A stretch of DNA of 35,354 bases, taken from positions 1 to 35,354 of the forward strand of contig JACPFJ010000020.1 in the NCBI GenBank assembly GCA_016182975.1. Direction: 5' to 3'. This stretch comes from Deltaproteobacteria bacterium (GTDB lineage: Bacteria > Desulfobacterota > Desulfuromonadia > Geobacterales > Pseudopelobacteraceae). Shown piece by piece: positions 18,340 through 25,924 of this stretch (positions are counted from its first letter, which is position 1; each line of letters opens with the position of its first letter). The position numbers were made by a program, and so were the translations under genes. The notes under the pieces were generated by a model that was not told the origin of the DNA, did not search any database, and was given only the letters and a program-made list of their open reading frames with translations.

Positions 18340-20535
18340 ATGCCAGTACCCCTCGATGTGGTCATCATTTGGCACATGCACCAGCCGTACTACAAGGACC
18401 CGCTTAGAAACGAGTACGCGCTTCCCTGGACCTATCTGCACGCCATCAAGGACTATTTCGACATGCCGGCCATAGTGGAGGACACGCCGGGTGCACGGGC
18501 GGTCTTCAACCTGGTGCCGTCGCTGATCGAACAACTGCTCGACTACGCCGGCGGCACAGCCGTGGACCCCTTCCTGCAAAAGGGGATGGCCTCTCCCGGC
18601 GATCTGGACGAGGAGGGGCGCATCTTCCTGCTGGAGAACTTCTTCTCGGCCAATCGCCAGCGCATGATCGAACCCTCGCGGCGTTACCTGGAGCTGCTCT
18701 ACATGGCCGGCGAGGGCAAACCGGGCAGCGCCCGCGACCGGGTCAGGCACTTCAACGACCAGGACCTGCTGGACCTGCAGGTCTGGTTCTTCCTGTCCTG
18801 GACCGGCGAGGCCGCACGGCGACGCTATCCGGCCTTCGGCGAGCTCTTGGCCAAGGGGGATGACTTCACCCATGCCGACAAGGAGTTGCTCTTCGCCACC
18901 CAGCGGCAACTGCTGCAAGACATTGTCCCGCTCTACAAGCGCCTCCACGAAGAGGGGCTCATCGAACTGGCGGTTTCCCCCTATTATCATCCCATCCTGC
19001 CTCTGCTCTGCGACACCCGCATCGCCCTGACCGCCATGCCGCGCGTCACGCTGCCGGCCGAACTGTTCCGCTGCCCCGAGGATGCCCGGGCCCAGATCCG
19101 CCGCGGCATAGAGTATTTCCGAAATATTTTCGGTTTCAGCCCCTCCGGCATGTGGCCGTCGGAGGGATCGGTCAGCAACGAGACGCTGTCTATCATCGCC
19201 GAGTGCGGCATCGGCTGGATAGCCACGGACGAGGACATCCTCGCCAAGAGCCTTGACGGCGGACTGGGCGACCACAAGGAGCGTCTCTATCGTCCCTGGC
19301 ATCTGACCAGCAGGCATGGCGAGGTCGGCGCGTTCTTTCGCGACCGTCATCTCTCCGATCTGGTCGGTTTCACCTATTCCCAGTGGGACGCCAAGCGGGC
19401 GGCCGCGGATTTCTACAGCCGCCTGCATGCCATCAAGGCCCGCGTCGGCGGGCATGGGCGGGTGATCCCCGTCATCCTCGACGGAGAAAACGCCTGGGAA
19501 TACTACCCAAACAACGCCTATGACTTCCTCCAGGGGATGTACCGCAGCATCGCCAAGTCGTCGGAGTTCAACCTGACCACCTGCAGCGACGTCCTGGCCC
19601 GCACCGGCTTTGATGGGCGTCTGCATGGCCTCCACCCCGGCTCGTGGATCAATGCCAGCTACGGCATCTGGATCGGCCACCCTGAGGAGAACCGGGCCTG
19701 GGACCTGCTGGCGCGGACGCGCGAGGCGGCCGTCTCCGGCAATCCGGACGTTGCCGCGATCCTGGCGGGCGGCCAGCAGTACGGGGGGGCGGATGAAACG
19801 GCGGAGTTGATCTGTCGCTCGCTCTATGCCGCCGAGGGGAGCGACTGGTTCTGGTGGTACGGCGACGACCACTTCTCGCCCCACAGCGACCGCTTCGACC
19901 GGCTCTTCCGCCAGCACCTGATGAATGTCTACCGCCTGCTGGGACAGGATATGCCGGCCGAACTGCTGGAGGAGATCAAGAAGAAGAGCCCGGCCGGCCT
20001 GATCCGCGAGCCCGCGGCCTTCATCGACCCGGAGATCAACGGCCGGATCAGCGACTACTTCGAGTGGTTGGCGGCCGGGCTCTACGACCTGACCCGCCAG
20101 GGGTCGGCAATGCACTCCTCCGACCGCATGCTGCAGGGTTTCTACTACGGCTACAACAAGGACGCACTCTTCTTCCGCATCGACGGCATCCAGGATCTTT
20201 CCCGCCTGTTCAGGGAGATGGATGTGCTAAACCTGCATCTTATCTACGACCGCGAGTATCGCCTGCCGCTGCAGATGCGCTCCGACGAGGGCCTCTTGCA
20301 GGTCAAGGAGAACAACGTCTGGGTGCCGACTCGCGGCCACTGCAACTGGAAGATCGCCAAGATCTGCGAGGTCCGCATCCCTCTGGACGGCATCAAACCA
20401 AGCCCCAAGAGCAAGCTGTTCGCCTATGTATCCCTGGTGCGGGACAACGAGGAGATCGGCAGGTGGCCGTCGGACGCGCCCCTGATGCTCTATTACGCCG
20501 GGCCGGAGATCGAAGTGGACAACTGGCTTATATAA
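18340..20535 (+). CDS. Glycoside hydrolase family 57 protein
   Basis: A retaining alpha-glucan-acting enzyme (amylase, amylopullulanase or 4-alpha-glucanotransferase type) of 731 residues. The five GH57 regions can be traced: WHMHQPYY at the N-terminus, SPYYHPILPLL, GMWPSEGSVSNE carrying the probable nucleophile Glu, VIPVILDGENAWEYY carrying the probable acid/base Asp, and a C-terminal helical plus beta part. No signal peptide is present, so it acts in the cytoplasm, probably on glycogen-like glucan. I chose ATG 18340 (GAGG seven bases before); the ATG at 18283 directly abuts its purine run and adds 19 residues unlike the family. Neighbours are the NDP-sugar transferase before and galT after. 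Confidence 0.9.
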   Translation: MPVPLDVVIIWHMHQPYYKDPLRNEYALPWTYLHAIKDYFDMPAIVEDTPGARAVFNLVPSLIEQLLDYAGGTAVDPFLQKGMASPGDLDEEGRIFLLENFFSANRQRMIEPSRRYLELLYMAGEGKPGSARDRVRHFNDQDLLDLQVWFFLSWTGEAARRRYPAFGELLAKGDDFTHADKELLFATQRQLLQDIVPLYKRLHEEGLIELAVSPYYHPILPLLCDTRIALTAMPRVTLPAELFRCPEDARAQIRRGIEYFRNIFGFSPSGMWPSEGSVSNETLSIIAECGIGWIATDEDILAKSLDGGLGDHKERLYRPWHLTSRHGEVGAFFRDRHLSDLVGFTYSQWDAKRAAADFYSRLHAIKARVGGHGRVIPVILDGENAWEYYPNNAYDFLQGMYRSIAKSSEFNLTTCSDVLARTGFDGRLHGLHPGSWINASYGIWIGHPEENRAWDLLARTREAAVSGNPDVAAILAGGQQYGGADETAELICRSLYAAEGSDWFWWYGDDHFSPHSDRFDRLFRQHLMNVYRLLGQDMPAELLEEIKKKSPAGLIREPAAFIDPEINGRISDYFEWLAAGLYDLTRQGSAMHSSDRMLQGFYYGYNKDALFFRIDGIQDLSRLFREMDVLNLHLIYDREYRLPLQMRSDEGLLQVKENNVWVPTRGHCNWKIAKICEVRIPLDGIKPSPKSKLFAYVSLVRDNEEIGRWPSDAPLMLYYAGPEIEVDNWLI

Positions 20536-20541
20536 TAAAGT

Positions 20542-20564
20542 CTCACCCTTAACGCCTCACCCTT
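20542..20564. repeat. Heptad-period repeat in the galT leader
   Basis: CTCACCC occurs twice exactly 14 nt apart with TTAACGC between, so the period is 7. The downstream copy leads directly into the galT ribosome-binding site GGAGG. The sequence is unrelated to the other heptad arrays. Confidence 0.5.
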
Positions 20565-20573
20565 GGAGGAAAG

Positions 20574-21599
20574 ATGTCAGAACTTCGCTGGGACCCGATA
20601 AAACTATACTGGGTGATCATCGCCACGGAGCGCGGCCGCCGGCCGCGGGACTTCCATGTGGAGCAGGATGACAACCACATGACCGCCTGCCCGTTCTGCT
20701 ACGGCAACGAGGACAAGACCCCGGCGGAGATATTCGCCATCCGCCCGAGCGGACTGCCGAACGCGGCCAACTGGCGGGTGCGGGTGATCCCCAACAAGTA
20801 CCCGGCCCTGCGGGTGGAGGGGGAGCTCGACAACCGCAGCTATGGCCTCTACGATGTGATGAACGGCATCGGCGCCCACGAGGTGATCATCGAGACGCCG
20901 GACCACAGCCGTTCGCTGGCCGACCTGACGCCCCACGAGATCACCGACGTGCTGAAGGCCTACCGCGCCCGCTACCTGGACCTGCGCAAGGACTTCCGTT
21001 TCCGTTACATGGTGCTTTTCAAGAACCACGGCACCCGCGCCGGCACGACGCTGCACCACTCCCACAGCCAGCTGATCGCCGTGCCGCTGTTGCCGCCAGT
21101 GGCCACCACCCAGCTCAAGGTGGCGCGCAATTACTTCAACGCCAAGGAGCGCTGCATCTTCTGCGACCTGATCGATTTCGAGCTGAAAAGCGGCGAGCGG
21201 GTAGTGCGGGAGTTTTCCAATTTCGTGATTCTGACCCCCTATGCCTCGAGCTCCCCCTTCGAGCTGCGGCTCTATCCCAAGCGGCACAGCCACGACTTCG
21301 CCCAGATGAACGATGCCCAGTTGGCCGAACTGGCGGTGGCGATGAAGGACATGCTGCTCAGGGTGAAGCTGGTGCTGCGCGACGCCCCCTACAACTTCAT
21401 CCTGCACACCGCACCTCCCATGCACCGCCGTCCCGGCAAGCCGGGCCACTGGAGCTCGCTGGAGTACGACTACCACTGGCACATAGAGCTGGTCCCGCGT
21501 CTGACCCAGGTGGCCGGCTTCGAGTGGGGCACCGGTTTCTACATCAATCCCACCTCGCCCGAGGACGCGGCCCAATTCCTGCGCGAGGCGGATGTGTAG
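20574..21599 (+). CDS. galT: Galactose-1-phosphate uridylyltransferase (GalT-like)
   Basis: HIT-superfamily nucleotidyltransferase exchanging UMP (or possibly AMP) between a hexose-1-phosphate and an NDP-sugar. The 341-residue protein has the zinc-site cysteines CPFCYGNEDKTP near 39-50 and CIFCDL near 194. The catalytic motif HHSHSQL has nucleophile His164, standing for the HPHxQ of classical GalT. A late DYHWHIELVPR segment is also typical. GGAGG lies seven bases before the ATG. It follows the GH57 gene and overlaps the next gene, so the substrate in this organism may be glucose-1-phosphate in glucan turnover rather than galactose. Nothing else of the Leloir pathway is seen here. Confidence 0.9.
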   Translation: MSELRWDPIKLYWVIIATERGRRPRDFHVEQDDNHMTACPFCYGNEDKTPAEIFAIRPSGLPNAANWRVRVIPNKYPALRVEGELDNRSYGLYDVMNGIGAHEVIIETPDHSRSLADLTPHEITDVLKAYRARYLDLRKDFRFRYMVLFKNHGTRAGTTLHHSHSQLIAVPLLPPVATTQLKVARNYFNAKERCIFCDLIDFELKSGERVVREFSNFVILTPYASSSPFELRLYPKRHSHDFAQMNDAQLAELAVAMKDMLLRVKLVLRDAPYNFILHTAPPMHRRPGKPGHWSSLEYDYHWHIELVPRLTQVAGFEWGTGFYINPTSPEDAAQFLREADV

Positions 21600-22470
21600 T
21601 CAAATGAACATCAAAACCGTCCTCGACCGACTCTACGCGGCCCGCTCGCCCATTCACCTCGCCAACGACCCGCTCTCCTTCTGCCACCGCTTTGCAGACC
21701 CGGCCGACCGGGAGGTGGCCGCGGTGCTCGCCTCGGCCTTTGCCTATGGGGGGATCAAGGTCATCCTGCGCACGCTGGAGACGATCTTCGCCGGGCTAGG
21801 CCCCTCGCCTCGCCGTTTCGTGGAGCGCTTCGATCCCCGGCAGGGCTTGCTGATCTTCGGCGGCTTCAAGCACCGCTTCAACGACGGCCGCGATCTTGTG
21901 GCGCTGTTATGGGCCGTCCGGCTGATGATCGAGCAGGCGGGCAGTATCGAGGCCTTCTTCCTGCGCGGCCATGACCCACGGGCAGAGGACCTGACCGGGT
22001 CGTTGAACGGCTATACCGCCTCTGTGCTCGCTCTTGATTACCGGCCGGTGTTCGGCGGCGGGAAGGTCCCCGACCACTCCTATTTCCCCTTCCTCTTCCC
22101 CGCGCCGGCCTCGGGGAGTGCCTGCAAACGGCTCTGCATGTTCCTGCGCTGGGTGGTGCGCCCGGCCGACGGCATCGATCTCGGCCTCTGGCGCGGCATA
22201 ACCCCCGCCCAACTGGTCATTCCGGTGGATACCCACATCCAGCGCATCTGCGGCTACCTGGGCCTCACCGGGCGCAAGAGCGCCGACTGGCGCATGGCGC
22301 GGGAGATCACCGCCGCATTGCGCCGCTTCGACCCGGCCGACCCGGTGAAATACGACTTCTCCCTCGCCCACCTGGGGATCTCCGAGAAATGCGACGGCAC
22401 TGATCCGGCGACCTGCCTCACCTGTCCCATAGCCGGAATCTGCCCGCAAAGCGGCGCAAATGCCGGATGA
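21592..22470 (+). CDS. TIGR02757/DUF2400 family protein, endonuclease-III-like
   Basis: A 292-residue protein that fits the uncharacterised TIGR02757 family (early motif DPLSFCHRFADPADREVAAVLASAFAYG). The C-terminal half carries IPVDTHIQRICGYLGL, very similar to the VDTHVxRVxxRLGL segment of HhH-GPD DNA glycosylases. It ends with C-X7-C-X2-C-X5-C (GISEKC...CLTCPIAGIC), nearly the C-X6-C-X2-C-X5-C that binds 4Fe-4S in endonuclease III. A role in base excision repair or another FeS-dependent nucleic acid function is inferred only. The start could be ATG 21592, overlapping the galT stop, or ATG 21604. Coupling with galT is probably coincidental operon structure. Confidence 0.8.
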   Translation: MCSQMNIKTVLDRLYAARSPIHLANDPLSFCHRFADPADREVAAVLASAFAYGGIKVILRTLETIFAGLGPSPRRFVERFDPRQGLLIFGGFKHRFNDGRDLVALLWAVRLMIEQAGSIEAFFLRGHDPRAEDLTGSLNGYTASVLALDYRPVFGGGKVPDHSYFPFLFPAPASGSACKRLCMFLRWVVRPADGIDLGLWRGITPAQLVIPVDTHIQRICGYLGLTGRKSADWRMAREITAALRRFDPADPVKYDFSLAHLGISEKCDGTDPATCLTCPIAGICPQSGANAG

Positions 22471-22488
22471 GCGCCGCTGTTTAATAAA

Positions 22489-22517
22489 TTGACACCATAG
22501 CCCCTTTCTGATATAGA
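22489..22517 (+). promoter_or_regulatory. Sigma-70-type promoter of the zinc-ribbon/DUF3426 gene
   Basis: TTGACA at 22489-22494, a 17-nt spacer and TATAGA at 22512-22517, about 70 nt before the start codon at 22588. This is the best sigma-70 match I saw in the window. Confidence 0.7.
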
Positions 22518-22587
22518 ACACGTTGTTTCAGCTAGTTACATTGCCGCAAGAGGTACGGTCCCACTACTTCCCGGCGGGGGGTCACAG

Positions 22588-23958
22588 ATGATTATCCAGT
22601 GTGAACAGTGCCAAACCAGGTTCAGGCTTGACGATTCCAAGGTCACGGACAGGGGGGTCAAGGTCCGCTGCGCCAAGTGCAAGCACGTGTTTAGCGTCGG
22701 CAAGGGTGGGCCGGAGGCGGCGCAGCCCGATTTCGGCGCCCTGCTCGACCAGAGCGCTGCTTTCACACCAGAGGAGTCTCCGGCCTCACCTGCCTCACAG
22801 CAGGAACCCCCTGCCTCGGCGGCCGCGTCTGAATCCGGCTTTGATTATTCCGATTTTGTTTCCAGCGACTTTGCTGATCATGGGGCCAGCCCGGAGTTTG
22901 GCGGGTACGAGCCGCCCAAGGACGAAGCGGCGCCCGCCCCCGCTCCCGGCGACGACTTCAGCCTCTCCGCCCTGGAAGGGGAGCAGGGCTTTGCATTGGA
23001 GCATGATGAAACGCAGACCAAGGCTGATGATGTCGATTTTGGCGAATTCGACTTCGGCGGCGAGGTCGGCTTTGGTGAGAAGGAATCCGCACCCCTTTCC
23101 GAGCCAGGGGCGGAGCAGTTCGGCTTCGATAGCGCTGCGGGCGGGAGCGCCGCTATCCAGGGCGACATGGACAGCGCGGCAACTGAGCAGACTCCGCCGG
23201 CAGCGGCCGAGCCAAGGGAAGAGGTATCCATCAATCTGGGCGAGTTCGAGTTTGGCGGCGAACTGGCTGTGAAGCCTGTTGAACAGGAAGCGCCGCTTGA
23301 GCCGGAACCGCGCCGGGAAGTGTTTGTCGAGCCCCCGGAACAGCCGGTGCCTGAACCTGAGGCCGGGGAGGACACCCTGAGGAGAGAGGCGGACGTGGAG
23401 ACGCCCCAGGAAGAACCGCCGCCGCTATCCATCCCGTCGCGCCGCAGACAAAACCCCCTGGTCAGCGTTCTGATCGCCGTGGTCGCGGTGGTCGTGTTGG
23501 CGGTGCTGGGGTTCTTCGGCTACACCATGTTCCTGGAGGAGAAGGGTAAGGGCGTGGCCGAGGCCGGCAGGATCACGCTGCGCGCCGTTAACGCCTCCTT
23601 CGTGAACAACCAGGCCGCAGGCGATCTTCTCGTGATCAGCGGCGAGGCGGTCAATGCCTACGGCAAACCGCGTGCGGCCATCCAGGTCAAGGGGATGGTC
23701 TACGGCGCCGACGGCCGGGTGCTGGCCACGAAGAGCGCCTACTGCGGCAATCCGCTGACGAATGAGCAACTGGCCGGCATGCCGCTGGAGAAAATCGAGG
23801 CGGCCATGGCCAACCAGTTCGGCGATTCGCTGGCCAACCTTGAGGTACCCCCCGGCAAGGCCATCCCCTTCGTGATCGTAATCGCCAAGCCGCCGGTGGA
23901 TGCCAGGGAGTACGGGGTGGAGCCGGCCGGATCGACGGTGGCCACCGGGAAACAGTAG
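22588..23958 (+). CDS. MJ0042 zinc-ribbon / DUF3426 membrane protein
   Basis: A 456-residue protein in three parts. The N-terminal 45 residues are an MJ0042-type zinc ribbon (IQCEQCQTRFRLDD then VRCAKCKHVFSVG, two CxxC pairs). Residues 46-288 are a low-complexity acidic, Pro/Ala/Glu-rich linker with recurring FGEFDFGGE-like pieces. One membrane helix (about 291-313) is followed by a DUF3426 domain (ITLRAVNASFVNNQAAGDLLVISGEAVN to the end) expected on the far side of the membrane. The family is frequent in delta- and betaproteobacteria, and its function is unknown. The gene has its own promoter and a terminator pair immediately after the stop. Confidence 0.88.
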   Translation: MIIQCEQCQTRFRLDDSKVTDRGVKVRCAKCKHVFSVGKGGPEAAQPDFGALLDQSAAFTPEESPASPASQQEPPASAAASESGFDYSDFVSSDFADHGASPEFGGYEPPKDEAAPAPAPGDDFSLSALEGEQGFALEHDETQTKADDVDFGEFDFGGEVGFGEKESAPLSEPGAEQFGFDSAAGGSAAIQGDMDSAATEQTPPAAAEPREEVSINLGEFEFGGELAVKPVEQEAPLEPEPRREVFVEPPEQPVPEPEAGEDTLRREADVETPQEEPPPLSIPSRRRQNPLVSVLIAVVAVVVLAVLGFFGYTMFLEEKGKGVAEAGRITLRAVNASFVNNQAAGDLLVISGEAVNAYGKPRAAIQVKGMVYGADGRVLATKSAYCGNPLTNEQLAGMPLEKIEAAMANQFGDSLANLEVPPGKAIPFVIVIAKPPVDAREYGVEPAGSTVATGKQ

Positions 23959-23980
23959 AGACGCCCCGCTGGGGCGTCTC
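23958..23980 (+). terminator. GC-rich hairpin at the end of the DUF3426 gene
   Basis: GAGACGCCCC pairs perfectly with GGGGCGTCTC around a 3-nt loop, beginning at the last base of the stop codon. There is no T run after it, so it may act together with the hairpin that follows at 23992. Confidence 0.6.
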
Positions 23981-23991
23981 GGCGCGGCAAC

Positions 23992-24027
23992 AAAAAGGCC
24001 GTCGACGATGTGTCGGCGGCCTTTTTT
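23992..24027. terminator. Bidirectional rho-independent terminator
   Basis: AAAAAGGCCG pairs with CGGCCTTTTT around a 15-nt loop that itself contains CGAC/GTCG. It has T runs on both strands, as expected between the two convergent genes that end at 23958 and 24062. Confidence 0.85.
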
Positions 24028-24061
24028 GACCTTGAAAATATATTTATCGATTTAATCAGGG

Positions 24062-24538
24062 CTACAGTATCTCCACCAGCCTGATGTCGAAGGTCAGGTC
24101 CAACCCGGCCAGGGGGTGATTCGCATCCAGGGTGACGCTGGTGTCGGTCACCTCGGTGACCAGGACCGGCAGTGGCGTGCCATCCTGGAGCACGACCTCC
24201 ATCTGCTGCCCCGCTTCGGGGGTGATTCCGGCGGGGACCTCGCTGCGATCGATCACCGCCACCATCTCCTCGGCGCGCTGGCCATAGGCGTCGTCGGCCG
24301 CGATCTTCACCCGCACGCTCTGTCCCGGCTCCAGGCCGATCACCGCTTCTTCGAACCTGGGGATCAGGCTGCCATCGCCGATAACGAACTCCAGCGGACC
24401 GGTGGCGTGGCTGCCCCCTTCACACCCTTCGTCCGTGCATTCCTCCACGAAACCCTCCGACGTGTCGAATACGCTGCCGTCATCCAGTGTACCCGTGTAG
24501 TGCACCCGAACCTTGTCGCCGCTTTTTGCCTGTGGCAT
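24062..24538 (-). CDS. FKBP-type peptidyl-prolyl isomerase (SlyD-like)
   Basis: A cytoplasmic proline isomerase/chaperone of 158 residues. The FKBP half is visible as DKVRVHYTGTLDDGSVFDTSEG and PLEFVIGDGSLIPRFEEAVIGLEPGQSVRVKI. The insert-in-flap part typical of SlyD follows (AADDAYGQRAEEMVAVIDRSEVP...VTLDANHPLAGLDLTFDIRLVEI), with the NHPLAG signature. A short insertion (VEECTDEGCEGGSHATG, two cysteines) lies between the first strand pair and the LEFVIG strand. The long His-rich tail of E. coli SlyD is absent. AAGGA upstream supports the start. It is monocistronic and converges on the DUF3426 gene. Confidence 0.92.
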   Translation of the reverse strand: MPQAKSGDKVRVHYTGTLDDGSVFDTSEGFVEECTDEGCEGGSHATGPLEFVIGDGSLIPRFEEAVIGLEPGQSVRVKIAADDAYGQRAEEMVAVIDRSEVPAGITPEAGQQMEVVLQDGTPLPVLVTEVTDTSVTLDANHPLAGLDLTFDIRLVEIL

Positions 24539-24661
24539 TGCAGTTTCCTTTCATGATGAATTTCAGCCGATTGACAGATGGTTCCGGGGGATACGATTGG
24601 ACGGAATCCGAAAGGGCCGATAAATTGATGGCAGGCAGAGGTGAACAGTGTGAATCCCGGC

Positions 24662-24698
24662 CAGCCGCCAGCTGCTAGCCGCTAGTCGTTAGCTGCTC
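24662..24698. repeat. Heptad-period repeat across the yggU stop codon
   Basis: Five 7-mers of the type NAGCNGC (for example CAGCTGC, TAGCCGC, TAGCTGC) run across the 3' end of the DUF167 gene, whose TAG stop (24677-24675) lies in the array. The last few residues (LTTSG) of that protein are therefore written by the repeat. Confidence 0.6.
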
Positions 24699-24989
24699 TA
24701 ACATCCGATTGAGCCGGTCGGGATCGCCGCTCACGCGCACCCGTTTGTGGCGGGAGTTCTCGCCGGAGACGATCTCCACCGCCGATCTGGGGACATGGAA
24801 CAGATCGGCCAGTAACTCCCGGCAGAGCTTGTTGGCGGCGCCGTCCACCGGCGGCGAGGTGAGCCTGATCTTCAGGGCGTTGTCCTGAACGCCGCAGACC
24901 TCATTCCTGGATGCACGCGGCTGGACATGGAGGCCGAGGATTATGCCGTCCGCGGTGACGGTGCAGAGGGCCGGCTCAGGCCGGCTCAT
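24675..24989 (-). CDS. yggU: DUF167 / YggU family protein
   Basis: A small conserved protein of 104 residues. The DUF167 core is clear: ILGLHVQPRASRNEV, ALKIRLTSPPVDGAANKLCRELLADLF and VEIVSGENSRHKRVRV. The function is not established. I chose ATG 24989 because conserved sequence begins there and it overlaps the divIVA stop by 14 nt; upstream codons in this frame are just divIVA read in another frame. Third gene of the yggT-divIVA-yggU operon, a common order in many bacteria. Confidence 0.9.
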   Translation of the reverse strand: MSRPEPALCTVTADGIILGLHVQPRASRNEVCGVQDNALKIRLTSPPVDGAANKLCRELLADLFHVPRSAVEIVSGENSRHKRVRVSGDPDRLNRMLEQLTTSG

Positions 24990-25428
24990 CGGCGGAGATC
25001 TGCCGGGAGAAACTGTCCAGAAGTGCCTTGAAACCCATCTCGAACTGGATCTTCTGGCGGCGCACCTCTTCGATGCGGACCTTGAGCTCGCCCAGTTGGC
25101 GCTCGGCATCGGCCACGATCCGCCCGGCCTTGAGCTCGGCCTCGGAGACGAGCAGTTCGGCCTCCTTGCGGGCATTGACCTTCATATCCTCGCTGATGCG
25201 CTGGGCCGCCAGCATGGTCTCGCGGAGGTCCTTCTCCTTCTCCGCCATGTCGGCCATCTCCCTGTTATGCCTGGCCTGTTGCTCCTTGAGCTCGTTGTTC
25301 TCGCGGATCAGGTTCTCCATCTCGGCGGCCACGGTCTGCAGGAAGGCGTCCACATCCTCGGGGTCGAGACCACCCAGCATCTTGCCCTTGAACTGTTGCT
25401 GCTGAATATCGAGCGGGGAGATCTTCAT
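24976..25428 (-). CDS. divIVA: DivIVA-domain coiled-coil protein
   Basis: A 150-residue cytoplasmic protein that should sense membrane curvature at poles or septum. The N-terminal membrane-targeting part is typical (MKISPLDIQQQQFKGKMLGGLDPEDVDAFLQTVA), followed by a continuous coiled coil from about 30 to 135 rich in Glu, Lys and Arg (ENNELKEQQARHNREMADMAEKE and so on). Partners are unknown in this group. It starts 6 nt after yggT and overlaps yggU. Confidence 0.92.
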   Translation of the reverse strand: MKISPLDIQQQQFKGKMLGGLDPEDVDAFLQTVAAEMENLIRENNELKEQQARHNREMADMAEKEKDLRETMLAAQRISEDMKVNARKEAELLVSEAELKAGRIVADAERQLGELKVRIEEVRRQKIQFEMGFKALLDSFSRQISADEPA

Positions 25429-25434
25429 AAGGGC

Positions 25435-25761
25435 TCAACCTCTCAGTTTGAGCGACATGCTGGCGGTCATCAGGTACTGGTAGGCCGTGTTGAACACGAC
25501 GATCTGGAGCACGTAGATGACGGCAAAGGCCACCAGCGGTGAAAGATCGAGCATGCCGGTGTCGGGCATGTAACGCCTGATCCTGCGCAGGAGCGGCTCG
25601 GTGACGCGGTGGATGAAATTGACGATTGGGTTGTAGGGATCGGCGTTCACCCAGGAGATGATCACGCTGGCCAAGAGGACGTACTTGTAGATGGTCAGCA
25701 GGCCGTCGGCCAGTTCGACGATCTTGGCCAGCGCCAGGAGTATGTTCGCTACGAGGACCAC
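25435..25761 (-). CDS. yggT: YggT family membrane protein
   Basis: A small integral membrane protein with two YggT units: the first hydrophobic part about 1-35 with the motif SVIISWVNADPYNPIVNFIHRVTEPLLRRIRRYMP, the second LDLSPLVAFAVIYVLQIVVF. The family is linked to osmotic stress and often sits beside divIVA and yggU. I chose GTG 25761: GGTGGAG lies six bases upstream and the resulting MVLVANILLALAKI fits the family start. GTG 25773, four codons longer, is the alternative. Confidence 0.9.
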   Translation of the reverse strand: MVLVANILLALAKIVELADGLLTIYKYVLLASVIISWVNADPYNPIVNFIHRVTEPLLRRIRRYMPDTGMLDLSPLVAFAVIYVLQIVVFNTAYQYLMTASMSLKLRG

Positions 25762-25797
25762 GTTCGGCTCCACCCTAATGTGATAAAAACAGGGTAG

Positions 25798-25826
25798 AAT
25801 ATGCCCGAAAGCGAATACAATGTCAA
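25798..25826 (-). promoter_or_regulatory. Sigma-70-type promoter of the yggT-divIVA-yggU operon
   Basis: On the minus strand, TTGACA (25826-25821), a 17-nt spacer and CATATT (25803-25798), about 37 nt before the yggT start. This is a strong match in the right place. Confidence 0.68.
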
Positions 25827-25924
25827 AGCATCAATGACAGGCGCGCTTGCCTTCCCGGCTCTGCTCTGTTATAAACGGTCCGGCAGGGCGGCAGCCGTTC
25901 GCCCTTTTTTTATTGGAGGACGCT

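Noticed and set aside
18334..20115. 593-codon minus-strand reading frame opposite the GH57 gene
   Set aside because: The plus strand carries all GH57 motifs; the minus frame has none.
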